From positions 12,514,001-12,578,000 of the forward strand of contig CM020507.1 of assembly GCA_009823395.1 (NCBI GenBank): a stretch of 64,000 nucleotides of DNA, written 5' to 3'. The number at the start of each line of letters is the position of its first letter. The stretch's first letter is position 1. The notes under the pieces were generated by a model. The model was not told the DNA's origin, ran no database searches, and saw nothing but the letters and a program-made list of their open reading frames with translations. Shown piece after piece: positions 10,701 through 21,530 of this stretch. A program made the position numbers and the translations under genes. This stretch comes from Thamnaconus septentrionalis. Taxonomy: Eukaryota > Chordata > Actinopteri > Tetraodontiformes > Monacanthidae.

Positions 10701-13700
10701 CACATCACGGCAGGCCAGTTGCTGTTTGAAAGGATTTTTTTGTGTCAGCTCAAGACGATGACATCAGAGGAGCAGAAAATCAATCGCTTTCCAGTCGACT
10801 CTTTCCCTGCTGAGCTGCACTTACACGTTCTCAGTCTCTCAGCTATGTGAAATTTGCCAATGCACAGTTTCCATAAATGTGAAAACCTAGACATAGAGTC
10901 ACTGCTGTCAGCGTATTGTGTCAGCACTGTTACATAATTCTGCCTTCTATTTGGTTGGAGAACCCTTTCTGTGTGGAGTTTGCAAGGTCTTCTCATGTCT
11001 GTGTGGGCTCCCTCTGGGTTCTCCGGGTTCCTCCCACAGCCTGAAGACATGCACATTAGGCTGACTGGCAACTCTGAAGCGTCTGTAGGTGTGAGTCCAA
11101 AGTGGTTTGTTGTTTTGTTGTCCCTTTGATAAATGGGGGACTTGTCCAGGATATAAATCCCACCTTCACTCAAGAACAGTTGAGGGAGTCTCAAGCTGCC
11201 TGCCACACTGAGTGCAGGAGAAGCGGTGATAGAAAATATGTCATACACACTGGAGCTGACAACAAAGGAGTGCGTATACAATTGTGGTGGAATAAGATTA
11301 GGCCACAAAGAAAGACGTAAGGCTAATGTTAGCATCTCCTGCTCCTTTTGTTTGAGTAATCAGGACGAGCTCGGGATTAGATTTGAGACGCTGCCTAGGA
11401 AATGACGCCCATAAACCTCGACTGTGTGATGGTGACACGTTCCGAAATAACCAGCTTACCTTCTAGTTGGGAAAACAATCCTCTGTCGGGTTAGAGCTAG
11501 CAGTGGTTGGGGTTTTTCAACTGACCCACATCTATGCAGATGTGGGTCAGTTGAAGTCCATCAGTGGTGAGTGTGTTGCTCGTTCAGTTTCGACCTTTAG
11601 TTTCCCTGCAGATACTGCAGTTCACCCGAAGTTTATTTTTTGCTGCTGTGTCCTCTGTCATAAGCAGCCGGTGCATGACTGTACATGACATCAGCAGTCG
11701 ACAGTCAGTGGTGTGTGTTTGCTCTGGCTTTTGACAGCCAGTTCGTCCTGTCAAAAGGCAAACACACACAAGCACATGGCGGCACACACTCATGCATTGC
11801 ATAGCATCATTGTGTCAATTTTTTAAATCATAATCCTTTTGTTCTTGTTTTTACCAGTGTGGATGCTCTCTGTTTGATCCGGTTTCTGTCCTTAATTGTT
11901 CAGTCAAGGAGAAAAAAGTTGATTGAACAAAAACATCCAGCTGAACATTTAGCTGAAGCTTCTCACGGTTTCCTCTCCTTGCACCTCCAACGTATCCGAG
12001 TGTCAGAGAGCTGAGGGAGCAGACCAGTCTTCTTGTGCGAAAAACAACTGTTTGTCCTTTAGGAATGAACACGCAGCAACACTGTACCAGAACCTCAGTC
12101 TGACGGAGCCCAGGCTGATACCCCAGCTGGAGAGCGTCTTCATGAACTTCATCAAGGAGATCAAACAGCAGAACTCTGAGATGGAGAACCTGGCCCTCGC
12201 CATCAAACGGTGAGAATCATCTCTCACCGTCGTTTAAAACCTCTCCGGTCTCATCGCTGCCTTGTTTACTTGACTTGACTTGAAATTTTTGGGGCAATAA
12301 ATCCATGAAATTGGTGACCTTTCGCGTCCTGATCCCAAGACGCTCATTTCCAGAGATTGTATACAAAACAACCTCACAATCCACATGTTTGCCTCTAGGG
12401 ACCGCACATTTTGTGCAGCACAACACATCACACACAAATTAGAAAAGAAAAACTGAGGAAATGTATTATTTTTGGACCTGACCCATATTCCTACACAAGC
12501 TTTTTCCAAATTTTCTCTGACTAGATTCAGATGTTTTTCACAGGACCAAAATGTTGCCCCTTAGAATTGATTTGGCAGACCAAATCAGATAAGAGCATCA
12601 GCACCTGTTCATTCATATGGCCATGCTCGTGGGCTCGTTCCGACTTCAAAAGCATTTTAAAAACATCTTTCAATGCCAGGTGTAGAGGGGAGGCAGGCTG
12701 CCTGATCATCCAACACGTAGTGTTTTGAAAAATGTGGCTGTCAGAAATAAAAGCCTCAACACACTGGATGGGTTACAAATAAGCAACATGAATGTGCATG
12801 GGAAAAAAAAAAGTTGGATTTAAAATGTTAAATCTAATGAGCAGAGTTTCAAAGGGACTTTCTATTCTGCTCAAAAAAAGATGTTTTTGCACTGAAAATA
12901 TTCCAACGAGAAGCTTATATCTGCTGTAACGACCTTAAATCTGATGTTGGGATGGGAATGATGGGAAGAAATGAATGCTCCTGGCCTCCTTCAGGGACCA
13001 AGTGGAGAGCGTCTACAGTTTCATGTGTCATCAGAGATAATGGACGGAAAATAATGAATGAAGATTTCTGAGGGGGCTGTGAAACAACCAAGTTTTTGTC
13101 TGGCAGAGCGCAGGACCAGGCTCAGATGCAGCTCAGCGAAATGGAGGAGGAGATGGACCAACGCATTCACGCTGCTGAGAGGAAAACCAGAGAGCAGGTG
13201 GGTCGGACACTCTCAGCGCCAAGAGACGACTTTGAAGATCTTGTTTGGAATAATCCAGGCTCTTTTTTTTGATACTGTGTATGTGTGTTTGTGTGTGTAG
13301 GAGGGTGTGTTTGTTCAGTTCTTCCCTCATGTCAAACAAATAAAAGTTGAACATAAGCTCCAGACACAGACACGCCTCCTGATCCCCAGCGAAACCAGTA
13401 TGTAGAACATTCTGACCATTACCATAAAGCTACAACATGACCTCAACCTCAACCAGAGGGTCATTTAAAACTCTATGTTATCCGTCCTCACACTGGAATC
13501 AGCTTGTATGTTCCGTATTTGACCTAATGCCTGCTGCTCATAAAGTCTGACAATTTGTCAGCAAGTCACTGTTTTTAGCCAAAGACTTGCAATCCTATTA
13601 ACAGTGTTTGGCTTGATCGCAATGCTGTGACTTGCCTGAAAACAGTCAAACTAATAAACTACTGCAAAAAAGACCCCTCCAGCACAAATTATTTTTATTC

Positions 13701-16602
13701 CAACTTGAGAAAATCTGTGTGTGACTTTGAAGTCATTTGGAAAGATGCGGATGGTCAAAGGACTGTAAACTCACTACACATGCTCAGAAAGTTTTTCTCC
13801 ACCACGATGTATCATTCATCGCCACCAACCAAACTTGCGGCGCCCCACCAGGCCTGGCATAGGTACTGCATCGTTTTCAGTCGTTTCCAGTGTATCCATG
13901 AAAAATGTTTTGTTTTTTTTTTTAATACGGCTTCGTCTTGAATTTATTTCGTTTTAAATTAATTCCATTTAATTTAATGTCCTTTTGAATTGTGTGCAGG
14001 TCCATCTTATCATTGTGTTCCCTCTTACATAAGTGTGCTTGACTGCTGGACGGCTGGCTATTTGTTTTGTGAGGGAGGCCGAACACAGCAGCTGTTTCTT
14101 AGACTGTGGTGGACACCCACCACTCATTTTCCTCACACCTTTTTTTTTAAGGGGGAAGAAAATGTAAACAGAAAGTCACTGATAAGCTTATCGCACTTCA
14201 AAAGACACCCTAAAATAGAGCGGAATAGTGTGTCACAGACATGACGTAACACTGCAAACGCACACACACACACACACACACACAGCAAATGTTCTCAAGC
14301 TGTTTGGTGACTTTCTTTAAAATTCCCCCCTTGAACTTTTATATTTTTTGCACTGATGTTTGTCTTTGTGCAGGAGAAGAAGCGGACGGAGGCTGCGCTG
14401 GGCGAGTTACGGAGAGGTTATGAGACCGAAGTGTGTGAGCTGCAGTGCAAGATCCAGAGGATGCAGATGGTAAAGGCGTCTAAATCCGTTTTAACTGAAT
14501 CAGCTGACAAACCCACACAAAAGGATCTTTATGTACCTTGAGAATCTGTTTTTGAGTCGTACAAGTACAACGTACAAGGCTTTGTTTTCAGATAACCAGG
14601 TGTCACATAGGCCAACACTTCCTGTGTACTGACATTCAGCAAGTAAATTCCTTTTTTTCCGTGTGACCTATGTCACTGAAAGTATTTTCACACAGAACCA
14701 CACAGAAGCTTTCATTATTAGGATCTTGGCTATTTTTTTTTTTTTTTTTTTTTTTACGATCATCACACCAAACTATAAAACATCATCTGGTCATGACGTT
14801 TTGCAAGGAATGCATCAAAACATCAAACCACAGTCCTCTGTGCCTCGAAGCACTGTGTGACGGTCAAATCAGGCCTTAACGCTCTAGTAGTAAAAACATG
14901 TCATGTCGTCAACAACAACAACAACAACATAACAACAGCAGTCTGAAAGACAAAGTGCTGCAAAGTGCTGCTTGGCTCCTGTTGATGAAACTTGGTTCTT
15001 AATAAGGTGTTTAAGCTTCAGTCAGTCATGTTTGATTTTCATGCTTTCGCATATGACCCCTCAGTTTTTGTTCAGTTAAAAAAAAACACAAAAAGGCAAC
15101 TCAATAGCTCTTTAATAAAAAGCCCAAAAATAAATAGAGGAATTAATGAGTCATTCCTACGTTGCTATTTAGTTTTTGTCTGTTTTTTCCTTTAATAGCT
15201 TAAGAACTGTGTTTGAGCAATTGAAGGAATATGTGTCTTTCTAAAATATGGGTCAACAGACAAGGTGATGTAGTTTTATGGGTTTTTTTTTTAATTCTTT
15301 TAAACAAGTAAGACAGAAAGCTTCCATTTGGCCCATCTGAACCTCAAAACAAAACTGTAGCCTCTGTTAATGTTGAAAATACAGTTCTGCTTAATTGTCG
15401 AGGGTGGGGTGGGAGGAGGGGGTGGGAGGGGGGGACACTGACTGCATTCATGCGGCTCTGCATGTGTTTCCACCAGATAGAGGAGAAGTACAAGAACATC
15501 ACCGTGAAGGACGAGAGCCCTGCTCTGAGAAAGAAGATCAATGAGCTCACAGTGGTAAAGTCAAGCCCAGCCCACTGACTTGTGCGGCTCTGTTCTGTGG
15601 CTCACAGCTCCACAATGCTGCCCTCTCGCTCTCCCTGCAGGATAACCAGCGGCTGAAGCAGGACCTGCTGAGGTCTCAGACCAAAGTGGCCTGTCTGCAC
15701 AGCGAGATGGACTCGCTGAAGACGGAGCTCACGGACCAAACCATCAGCACCGAACGGTGAAGTCAGCAACGCTGCCGTCTAATGTTAACACCTTATAATT
15801 CTTAGACCGCCAGCTAATGTTAGGTTTATGCCACGGCTGCCCTTCTTGATTAACACTGGCCATGAAAAAAAACATTTGTTTAATTTTATTTAAAAAATAA
15901 TGTAGAGGTATGTATGTCAAATTTGAGAAGATGGCCAAATTTGCACCTGACATTGTGAGCCAGTACCCAAAACAGGCGCCTTTCAGTGTCGGTCCGGATC
16001 CTCACGTCCATTTAAAAATAAGGGAAAAAAAATAACAGGCCACATGAACTCGTGAGTCAGGCCTTGGTTTCTGTCCAATGAGCCCACTGATGGGAGCAGA
16101 CAGTGCAGACTGCACTCAGCTGACTTCGGTGCTGAAACAGGATATCCTGGAGTGACTCCACACACAGGACCAGACTCCACCCCCACACACCTCCTCCGCT
16201 TTGCGCTGTTTGTTTTTTGCGCTGAGGCGTCTCGCCTCGGATGCGTCCCGAAGAAGGGAAGGATATTGTGAGTGAAGAACTAGCAGGAAACAAAGAGAGA
16301 AAAACTTTCTGATGTGACATCAGCAGCAGAGGAATGAAAAACATTTACATATAAAAATTTCATCATAAATACTTGCCATTTTTTTCCTCCATGCCTGTAT
16401 TTGCAGCTGACATTTGTAAAAACTAGACGTGGCGTTTCTCTGCAGACACGAGGATCTGGAGAAGCATTTCTCCGACGAACGAGACGTCCTGGAGAGCCAG
16501 ATCGAGATCCTGCAGTAAGAAAGCACGCACTGAGGGAGGCCTGGCTGCCTACCTTCAAAATCACTTTCATGAAGGAGAATGTGAGAGGATGTTTTCTTTT
16601 CT

Positions 16603-16660
<58 letters not shown>

Positions 16661-19600
16661 AGGACGGCTAACAGGAAGCTCCATGACACCAACGACAGCC
16701 TGAGGACGACCTTGGAGAGAATCCAAAGGGTAAAGCTGCACTGTGTTGTCGAAATGATGAGATGATGATGTGGATCTAGACTGTTGTCAAATGGTATCTT
16801 TAGTACCTTTAGGATCACCTGCTCTCCGTTACTACTGTCCACACAGACACACAGACGGACAAAAAATTGTTTGTGACAGTTTGAAATGTTCTGTTCAACA
16901 GTCGGGTGGAGGATCTCCAGGAGAAATAAGGGAGAGAAATAGAAGTAAAAGCATCTGCTACACATCCCAGTATGCATTACTGGATCGGTAAGACACACAA
17001 ACTGTATGAATTCAGTCAAGGAGACACTAATTCATATGCATTTTAAAACCTCAGACATCCTTCACTGATGAATAAGTCCTACTTTTCCAATAAACATATT
17101 GTGATAAATTAGTTAATTGCTGATTGATTCAAGTCAGTTGAGCCCTATCTTTTAAAACACACAAAGTCTAAAATGAGACGTTTGTCTTTTTCAGTGAGTG
17201 AAGGTTTATTTCAGTTGTCTGAAATGTTTTCAAGCTTAACCATCAGATTAAGGAGGATTTTTACAGTTCACAGCTTCAGGGTTTTCATTTCAGACCAGGT
17301 TTGTCAAGTTTGGAGCTCCAAGATCTTCAGAGCAAATGGGTTTTAGCATAAACACACAGTGTAAAGACGCTGAAACACGATGCTTTGACAGGGAAGAGTT
17401 TAACCCTTGAATTTCAGTTTTTCTTTATGTTCTGGGTGAAAACCAGCACTACTGATCTGCTCTGTATCTATTCTATAGCGAAATCAATCAAATCAAATCA
17501 ATCATTCATCATTTTTGTACACAGTGCAAGCAAACACCAGGCTAAGAGATACACTTCAGACTTCCACATATGGAGCGTTGTTCAGTAAAAGTCACTATTA
17601 TGAAATTAGAGAAAGCATGAAAACCTCGTCTGAAATGAAGGCTGGTCTCGCATTGCGGAGCAGATTCAAAATACATTCAAAAATATTTTGATGTTTATTA
17701 CATTTAAACCCTCCCTCCCCTCTAAGCCCTCCTCGTCTGGCTGACCGTGTAGAACTCCTGTGTGGGGGGAAAATATTATATTACCAAGACAGTCCTGTGA
17801 GTTGCTAAGCAATAGTATTTAAGATTCAAACTAGTGGCTTTGAGCACCTTCAAGGTGAGCAAACAGAGAAAATGTCAACACGGTGGGTTGAAGGAAGAAG
17901 AAAATGTCGAAATGTTAGGAGTCATCAAGACACAATATTCTTACCCAGTGAAGATTGTTGTCAGTTTCTGCTCCTACTCTGTCTAACCGACCGCTGTGCT
18001 GTGCTACCCGCCGACCGCTCACCCAGGTTCTGCCAGCGTACCGACGAATTCCCGCTGTACAGCCGGCGGCCCAGCTGCGACACCATGGCCCTGGCCATGT
18101 GCGACCCGGGCCTGAGGCGCCGGCACAGCAGCGAGTGCGAGGAGGACAGCCTGCCCGAGGTCTACATGGACAGCGGCCTGTCCACGCTCAGGGGCTCGCA
18201 CGCAGGCTATGACTCGGAGCAGGAGGTCAGCAGGGGTCTGGAGGAGGAGGCGGAAGAGGAGCGGGCCACCGTCCAAAGGGAAGCCAACAGCGTCAGCAGC
18301 ACCATGGGAGAGAACTCGGACACGGAGGTGAGACGGAGGTCTGCTGGTACCCGGAGATCGACTGTAGCTTCTCTGATTGACACGATGATAGCTGATGCGT
18401 TCAGAATCGTTCAGTGCGGTCACGTCCATGGAACCCAGTCCCATGCTTGACATTTTTGAGGGATTTTCACTGTGAGCGAGAATCTGCACTGCACCACATG
18501 AATCCTGCATGAGTTTCCTGCATGATGAAAAAGGCGGCAGCTGACACGCATGAATTCAGGCTCGGTATGTTTGAATCAGAATGTCTAGTTAGTATGTTTT
18601 TTCATGGGTTTTTTTCCCGTATGTGTGTATCACAGGCAGCGGAGACACAGGATGCCGAGTCAGCGTTTGGATCAGACAGCAGCTCAGTTCTGGAATGGAA
18701 GCCGTCTGAATCTCTCCCTTTGAAACCCAACCTGCCTAAACCCAGCCTGGCAGCCCCTACCACCAGAAAGCCCCTCAGTGCCCTCAACATTCAGGTAAGA
18801 GACACTGAAGACAGCAATGACAGACTGGGATGTGAACTGGAAGAATTTTCTAAAAAAAAAAAAAAAAGTCCAATTGCACCCATGTTTTGTTTTTTGTTTT
18901 TTGATAATTGGATCACAACTCAGATTTGCCTCAAACTCATTGGGATGACTGTTCTATGATAGCTTAGAATAAAAAAGGGTGAACGAATGCAACATTTCAA
19001 CATGTCAAAAAAAATCACCTTTTGCACCATAGCATAGCAACAGCTTCCTCCGGTTACCTTCATTTTCTGACAATCTGCAAACTGTTGGGACTAGATAATT
19101 GTTGAAGTTGTGAAAATATTCAGACTGTAACTCTCAGATACTCTCCTGGCTTCCAATGTTAAACCATCAGATCTTTACAAGAAAAAAACAACAACAGAAA
19201 ACCAGCTTTTCCGTCAACTATTCTCAGTTTGAGCATCTTCCACGTTCAACCATCAATATCTCTATCAGCAGCTCTGCCTCACCCTCCAACTGTCTCTGCA
19301 GAAAGAGGAGGAGTGCTCAGACCTGGGCTACATGGCCTCAGAGAAGGCCTACAGGATCGTGTTGGCGGGAGACGCTGCGGTGGGAAAGTCCAGCTTCCTG
19401 CTCCGCCTCTGCAAGAACGAATTCAAAATGAACTCCAGCTCAACGCTAGGTGAGTTGGACGCCGTCCGGGTCCAGTAGAACAAAGGAGTGTTTGTGCAGA
19501 TTACAAGGAGAAACGCTGACGGCAAGGTAATGTGGCATTTGCAGGGGTGGATTTCCAAATGAAGACAATGATCGTGGATGGACAACCAACCCTACTGCAG

Positions 19601-21057
19601 TTGTGGGACACAGCAGGACAAGAGAGGTGTGTGTTTCTTCTGTCTTGCCTTTGATTGATTTCAATCACAGATTTTCTCACAAGTCTAAATCTTTCAAAGA
19701 GTTGAAATGAAATCGACAATCGGCAAAAACTTGCATAAAATCACATGGTTTGTTTCTCATCAGGTTCCGCAGCATTGCCAAGTCTTATTTCCGCCGTGCG
19801 GACGGCGTGTTGTTGCTGTACGACGTCACCTGCGAGAGCAGCTTCCTCAACGTACGAGAGTGGGTGGACATGATCGAGGTAACGTGACTCACAGACACCC
19901 AGCAGGACATTTCAATTGGTGCCATCCAACAAGCCAGAGCACCCAATTAATAGTCTTGACCTGTTTTTGTTCCTTTACATGCTGCAGATGTGTAAGTGTT
20001 CAGTGTACGGTGAATGGATTGTGCCCTGTGGTACTGTTTGGTGCTGTTATGTAAAATATTATTTTCCGTGTTACTCTCTTTGGATCTGATGTTACTTCAA
20101 TGTACCTGGCAGGACGTGTCCCCGGAGGATATTCCCATCATGCTCGTGGGCAACAAGTGTGATCTGAGACAAGACAAAGCCAACTGTGTTCCTACATCCT
20201 ATGGAGAAAAACTGGCCATGGTAAGGAGAACCAGAGGCCATCTATGATTGTTATACCTGACAATGAGACAGTTTGATGGCAGCATAACTCACCAAACACA
20301 GAGGGACTAAATGACTTCTTGTCCACCACCAACAGACTTACAACACACTGTTCTGTGAAACCAGCGCCAAAGATGGCTCCAACATCCTGGAGGCCGTGTT
20401 GCACCTGGCCAGGTGAGACACAGCCGCTTCTGTCAAACAGTACTTTTTTTCTGACTGAAGAAGATATTATAGGACTAATTCACCAGGATGAATCACCTGT
20501 GTTTTAAAAAAAAAGAGTAGTGTTTCACTAGAGGGTTTTCTTCATGGAATGTTTCTGTTTTCTGTGGGTTTGATTTATGGTCAGTAACTGAGAAGTGACA
20601 CCCGAGAAAAAACAGGGCTCAGTATCACGTTGTGTATTTTCACATTTTTACGTGATAATTTTCAAGTTATAACGTGAAACTATCACGAAATAACGTGATA
20701 GTTTCACGTTAAAACGTGATACTTAGCCCTGTTTTTTCTAGTGTGGCTGCAATGCGCTTCCATAATTAAGGCAATGGGAACTAAGAACAGTGGCACCCGT
20801 GACTTAACCAAACACTGACATTTGCTGCCCACCGGTGTTCAAAATGAGTCACTACAATGATAAAATTGGGTTGATCTGTTGGGGTTATTATTTTTTAACT
20901 CTCCAAATCGTCGGGTTTTTTCTCTCATGACTCCTCTTTCCATCCTTTCCACAGGGAGGTGACAAAACAGGCTCTTTTCACTGAAAAACCTTCCTTCCAG
21001 TCACTGCCCAGATTAAATGCTCCCAGGAATAAACCCAACTTCTCCTGCTGCAACTGA
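5870..21057 (+). CDS. rasef: RASEF (RAB45): EF-hand, coiled-coil, Rab GTPase
   Basis: Complete 17-exon gene. With first exon 1b the joined CDS is 2148 nt (715 residues); human RASEF is about 740. Exon 1b supplies two canonical EF-hand loops (residues 17-28 and 51-62). Residues about 100-340 are heptad-rich coiled coil, and about 350-505 a low-complexity linker with the RASEF block DSGLSTLR. The Rab domain spans about 520-690: P-loop GDAAVGKS (528-535), switch T553, WDTAGQE (575-581), NKCD (634-637) and ETSAK (664-668), all intact. The tail ends SCCN, a dicysteine prenylation site. The family consists of large Rab-like GTPases whose EF-hands suggest calcium responsiveness; RASEF self-associates and is found perinuclear. 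Every junction is GT-AG and phases agree across all exons. Convergent with tle1. The tandem EF-hand first exons are unusual. Confidence 0.95.
7630..7705 (+). repeat. (CA)n microsatellite, about 38 units
   Basis: Pure CA tract between the two EF-hand exons of rasef, about 250 bases upstream of exon 1b. It could influence exon 1b promoter or splice choice, but that is conjecture. Confidence 0.97.
7951..8283 (+). CDS. rasef: rasef exon 1b: canonical EF-hand exon, ATG at 7979
   Basis: As a first exon, coding begins at ATG 7979 (101 residues plus two bases) with EF loops at residues 17-28 and 51-62. The end, AWENF followed by GEQAKFIP, matches human RASEF, so this is the orthologous exon. Donor CCAG|GTGAG, phase 2. 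A possible acceptor TGTGTGTAG|C precedes 7951. Used as an internal exon, 7951-8283 is 333 nt with phase 2 at both ends and no stop, so it could be included after exon 1a without changing frame. The polypyrimidine tract is modest. Which mode is used cannot be read from sequence alone. Confidence 0.88.
10094..10215 (+). repeat. V-SINE-like fragment with tRNA-like head
   Basis: Begins TGGTGGTGCAGTGGTTGACG, like the tRNA-derived A-box head of fish SINEs, then GGCCTTTCTGTGTGG and GGTTCTCTCC from the conserved V-SINE central domain (DANA and relatives). The end is decayed. Confidence 0.65.
10961..11165 (+). repeat. V-SINE-like fragment, central domain
   Basis: Contains CTTTCTGTGTGGAGTTTGCA, then TCTCCGGGTTCCTCCCACAG and AGACATGCA in the order of the V-SINE conserved core, followed by a decayed tail (CTTGTCCAGGATATAAATCCC-like end). 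Identified from memory of the family; a RepeatMasker run would confirm. Confidence 0.7.
11516..11555. repeat. Perfect 18-bp stem, 4-base loop hairpin
   Basis: The arm TTCAACTGACCCACATCT (11516-11533) is exactly complementary to 11538-11555, with loop ATGC between. It lies in rasef intron 1. No surrounding long pairing or U-run is visible, so neither a miRNA precursor nor a terminator is supported. Confidence 0.9.
12063..12209 (+). CDS. rasef: rasef exon 2
   Basis: 147 nt, entered in phase 2 and left in phase 2. It encodes [11 protein letters not shown] onward to [10 protein letters not shown], closely matching human RASEF after its EF-hand exon. Acceptor CCTTTAG|G, donor ACG|GTGAGA. Start of the coiled coil. 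Confidence 0.95.
13107..13197 (+). CDS. rasef: rasef exon 3
   Basis: 91 nt, phase 2 to phase 0. Encodes [20 protein letters not shown], a heptad-rich coiled-coil segment almost identical to human. Acceptor TGGCAG|A, donor CAG|GTGGGT. Confidence 0.95.
13198..14373 (+). other. rasef: rasef intron 3, with dispersed-repeat fragment
   Basis: No exon. 13837-13900 carries a fragment containing CCAGGCCTGGCATAGGTACT, also found at 34583-34646 and, diverged, at 56219-56268. A short (CA)n sits at 14260-14284. Confidence 0.7.
14374..14469 (+). CDS. rasef: rasef exon 4
   Basis: 96 nt, phase 0 throughout. Encodes [20 protein letters not shown] and on, coiled coil, matching human KAEEALSDLRRQYETEV. Acceptor TGTGCAG|G, donor ATG|GTAAAG. 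Confidence 0.95.
14470..15476 (+). other. rasef: rasef intron 4
   Basis: AT-rich with a T-run at 14732-14755, a (CAA)n near 14912-14928 and a G-rich stretch at 15402-15434 before the acceptor. Nothing else recognised. Confidence 0.7.
15477..15554 (+). CDS. rasef: rasef exon 5
   Basis: 78 nt (26 residues), phase 0. Encodes [20 protein letters not shown] and on, coiled coil. The coiled coil as a whole is less conserved here than in exons 2-4. Splice sites CACCAG|A and GTG|GTAAAG. Confidence 0.93.
15641..15756 (+). CDS. rasef: rasef exon 6
   Basis: 116 nt, phase 0 to 2. Encodes [20 protein letters not shown] and on to [12 protein letters not shown]. Only 86 bases of intron separate it from exon 5. 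Confidence 0.95.
15757..16445 (+). other. rasef: rasef intron 6
   Basis: About 690 bases. No gene, repeat family or strong motif recognised. Confidence 0.7.
16446..16514 (+). CDS. rasef: rasef exon 7
   Basis: 69 nt, phase 2 to 2. Encodes [20 protein letters not shown], matching human DRNSLERQIEILQ. Donor CTGCA|GTAAGA. Confidence 0.95.
16604..16659 (+). repeat. rasef: (TG)n tract abutting a rasef 3' splice site
   Basis: About 28 TG units run directly into the acceptor CAG at 16660-16662, replacing an ordinary polypyrimidine tract. In RNA this is a (UG)n of the kind bound by TDP-43 and CELF proteins. Confidence 0.95.
16663..16729 (+). CDS. rasef: rasef exon 8
   Basis: 67 nt, phase 2 to 0. 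Encodes [20 protein letters not shown], nearly identical to human [18 protein letters not shown]. The acceptor is preceded by an unbroken TG repeat. Confidence 0.95.
16902..16987 (+). CDS. rasef: rasef exon 9 (linker)
   Basis: 86 nt, phase 0 to 2. Encodes [20 protein letters not shown] and on to ALLDR. It occupies the position of the variable human segment after the coiled coil. Splice sites and phases fit on both sides, although sequence similarity is weak. Confidence 0.85.
16988..18026 (+). other. rasef: rasef intron 9
   Basis: AT-rich, about 1 kb. No repeat family or exon recognised. Confidence 0.7.
18027..18327 (+). CDS. rasef: rasef exon 10 (linker)
   Basis: 301 nt, phase 2 to 0. Low-complexity linker containing [20 protein letters not shown] and GYDSEQE, matching the human [14 protein letters not shown] and YDSEVE blocks. 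GC-rich with an acidic EEEAEEE run. Acceptor CACCCAG|G, donor GAG|GTGAGA. Confidence 0.95.
18636..18794 (+). CDS. rasef: rasef exon 11 (linker)
   Basis: 159 nt, phase 0. Encodes SSSVLEWKP and [11 protein letters not shown], matching human ASVLDWKP and SRKPISALSPQ. Proline/serine-rich, between the coiled coil and GTPase domain. Confidence 0.95.
18795..19301 (+). other. rasef: rasef intron 11
   Basis: About 500 bases, AT-rich with an A-run at 18853-18867. Nothing further recognised. Confidence 0.7.
19302..19449 (+). CDS. rasef: rasef exon 12: Rab P-loop
   Basis: 148 nt, phase 0 to 1. Start of the GTPase domain: [20 protein letters not shown], then CKNEF and the switch I threonine in SSSTLG. 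Matches human [21 protein letters not shown]. Confidence 0.97.
19545..19626 (+). CDS. rasef: rasef exon 13: Rab switch region
   Basis: 82 nt, phase 1 to 2. Encodes [20 protein letters not shown] and DTAGQER. The catalytic glutamine of DTAGQE is present. Donor AGAG|GTGTGT. Confidence 0.97.
19764..19878 (+). CDS. rasef: rasef exon 14: Rab core
   Basis: 115 nt, phase 2 to 0. Encodes [20 protein letters not shown] then [18 protein letters not shown], near identical to human. Confidence 0.97.
20113..20220 (+). CDS. rasef: rasef exon 15: Rab NKxD
   Basis: 108 nt, phase 0. Encodes [20 protein letters not shown] and YGEKLAM. Carries the guanine-specificity NKCD. The human equivalent reads NKAD with a slightly longer insert. 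Confidence 0.97.
20336..20412 (+). CDS. rasef: rasef exon 16: Rab SAK
   Basis: 77 nt, phase 0 to 2. Encodes [20 protein letters not shown] and VLHLAR, including the G5 ETSAK motif. Confidence 0.97.
20598..20743. mobile_element. Palindromic MITE-like element
   Basis: About 146 bases whose ends (GAGAAAAAACAGGGCT near 20603 and its complement before 20740) are inverted repeats continuing into AGTATCACGTT. The core is a perfect 17-bp stem, AACGTGAAACTATCACG (20671-20687) with 20694-20710, loop AAATAA. No open frame. It lies in the last rasef intron. Confidence 0.75.
20955..21057 (+). CDS. rasef: rasef exon 17: hypervariable tail and CC motif
   Basis: Ends the CDS at TGA 21055-21057. Encodes [11 protein letters not shown] and on to NKPNFSCCN. 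The dicysteine is the expected Rab geranylgeranylation site; human ends NCCNG. The tail is otherwise divergent, as usual for Rabs. Confidence 0.95.
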
Positions 21058-21530
21058 GTCCAACACAGGATGGGAGACACAATACGACCGGCCGCACATC
21101 TGCCTAAAGGAGGCGGCATATTATTAGCAGCGATGGGAACAAATCATGATTTCATTTCTCAGCATCTGAAACAGCTGATGGACTTTTGAAAGCAAACAAG
21201 TGGCTTGAACTCACAGTTTCACCATGTTTACACAATGTTTCACGCTGCGCTTCAGCCATTGTTGTCTACCTGTAGCACATTTCATGAATTCTCAAAGTTC
21301 ACTGTATTAGATTTGACCGAATCTAGTGGTGAGAGAGCGTATTGCAAGCAGATAATACTTTTATAATTTATGGATACACATAGCTTGATGTTTCATATGG
21401 GGGCTTTGGTGTCAGAGTAAAGTGATGAAGCCCCTAGAACTGTGTTTGGAGATCCTGAGAAATCAAGGAAGAAGCCACTCTTTTTGTAAATACTAATACT
21501 GCAGCAAATAAAAGAAACATATTTATTTTG
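21058..21530 (+). other. rasef: rasef 3' UTR
   Basis: Runs from the stop codon to about 20 bases past the AATAAA at 21507-21512. The exact cleavage site is inferred. Confidence 0.7.
21507..21512 (+). terminator. rasef: rasef polyadenylation signal AATAAA
   Basis: Canonical hexamer 450 bases after the stop codon, in an AT-rich stretch, with T/G-rich sequence at 21520-21555. Confidence 0.7.

Larger units (their letters stand above)
8284..12062 (+). other. rasef: rasef intron 1 (3.8 kb)
   Basis: No exon needed or seen. It contains two V-SINE-like remnants (10094-10215 and 10961-11165), a short inverted repeat around 9310-9338 (CACTGTCCTC pairing with GAGGACAGTG), and the strong hairpin at 11516-11555. 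Confidence 0.8.

Noticed and set aside
10745..11335. 196-residue minus-strand open frame in rasef intron 1
   Set aside because: Overlaps a V-SINE remnant in antisense and has no recognised domain.
18522..18959. 145-residue plus-strand open frame as a separate gene
   Set aside because: It contains rasef exon 11 (18636-18794) with intron read-through on both sides.
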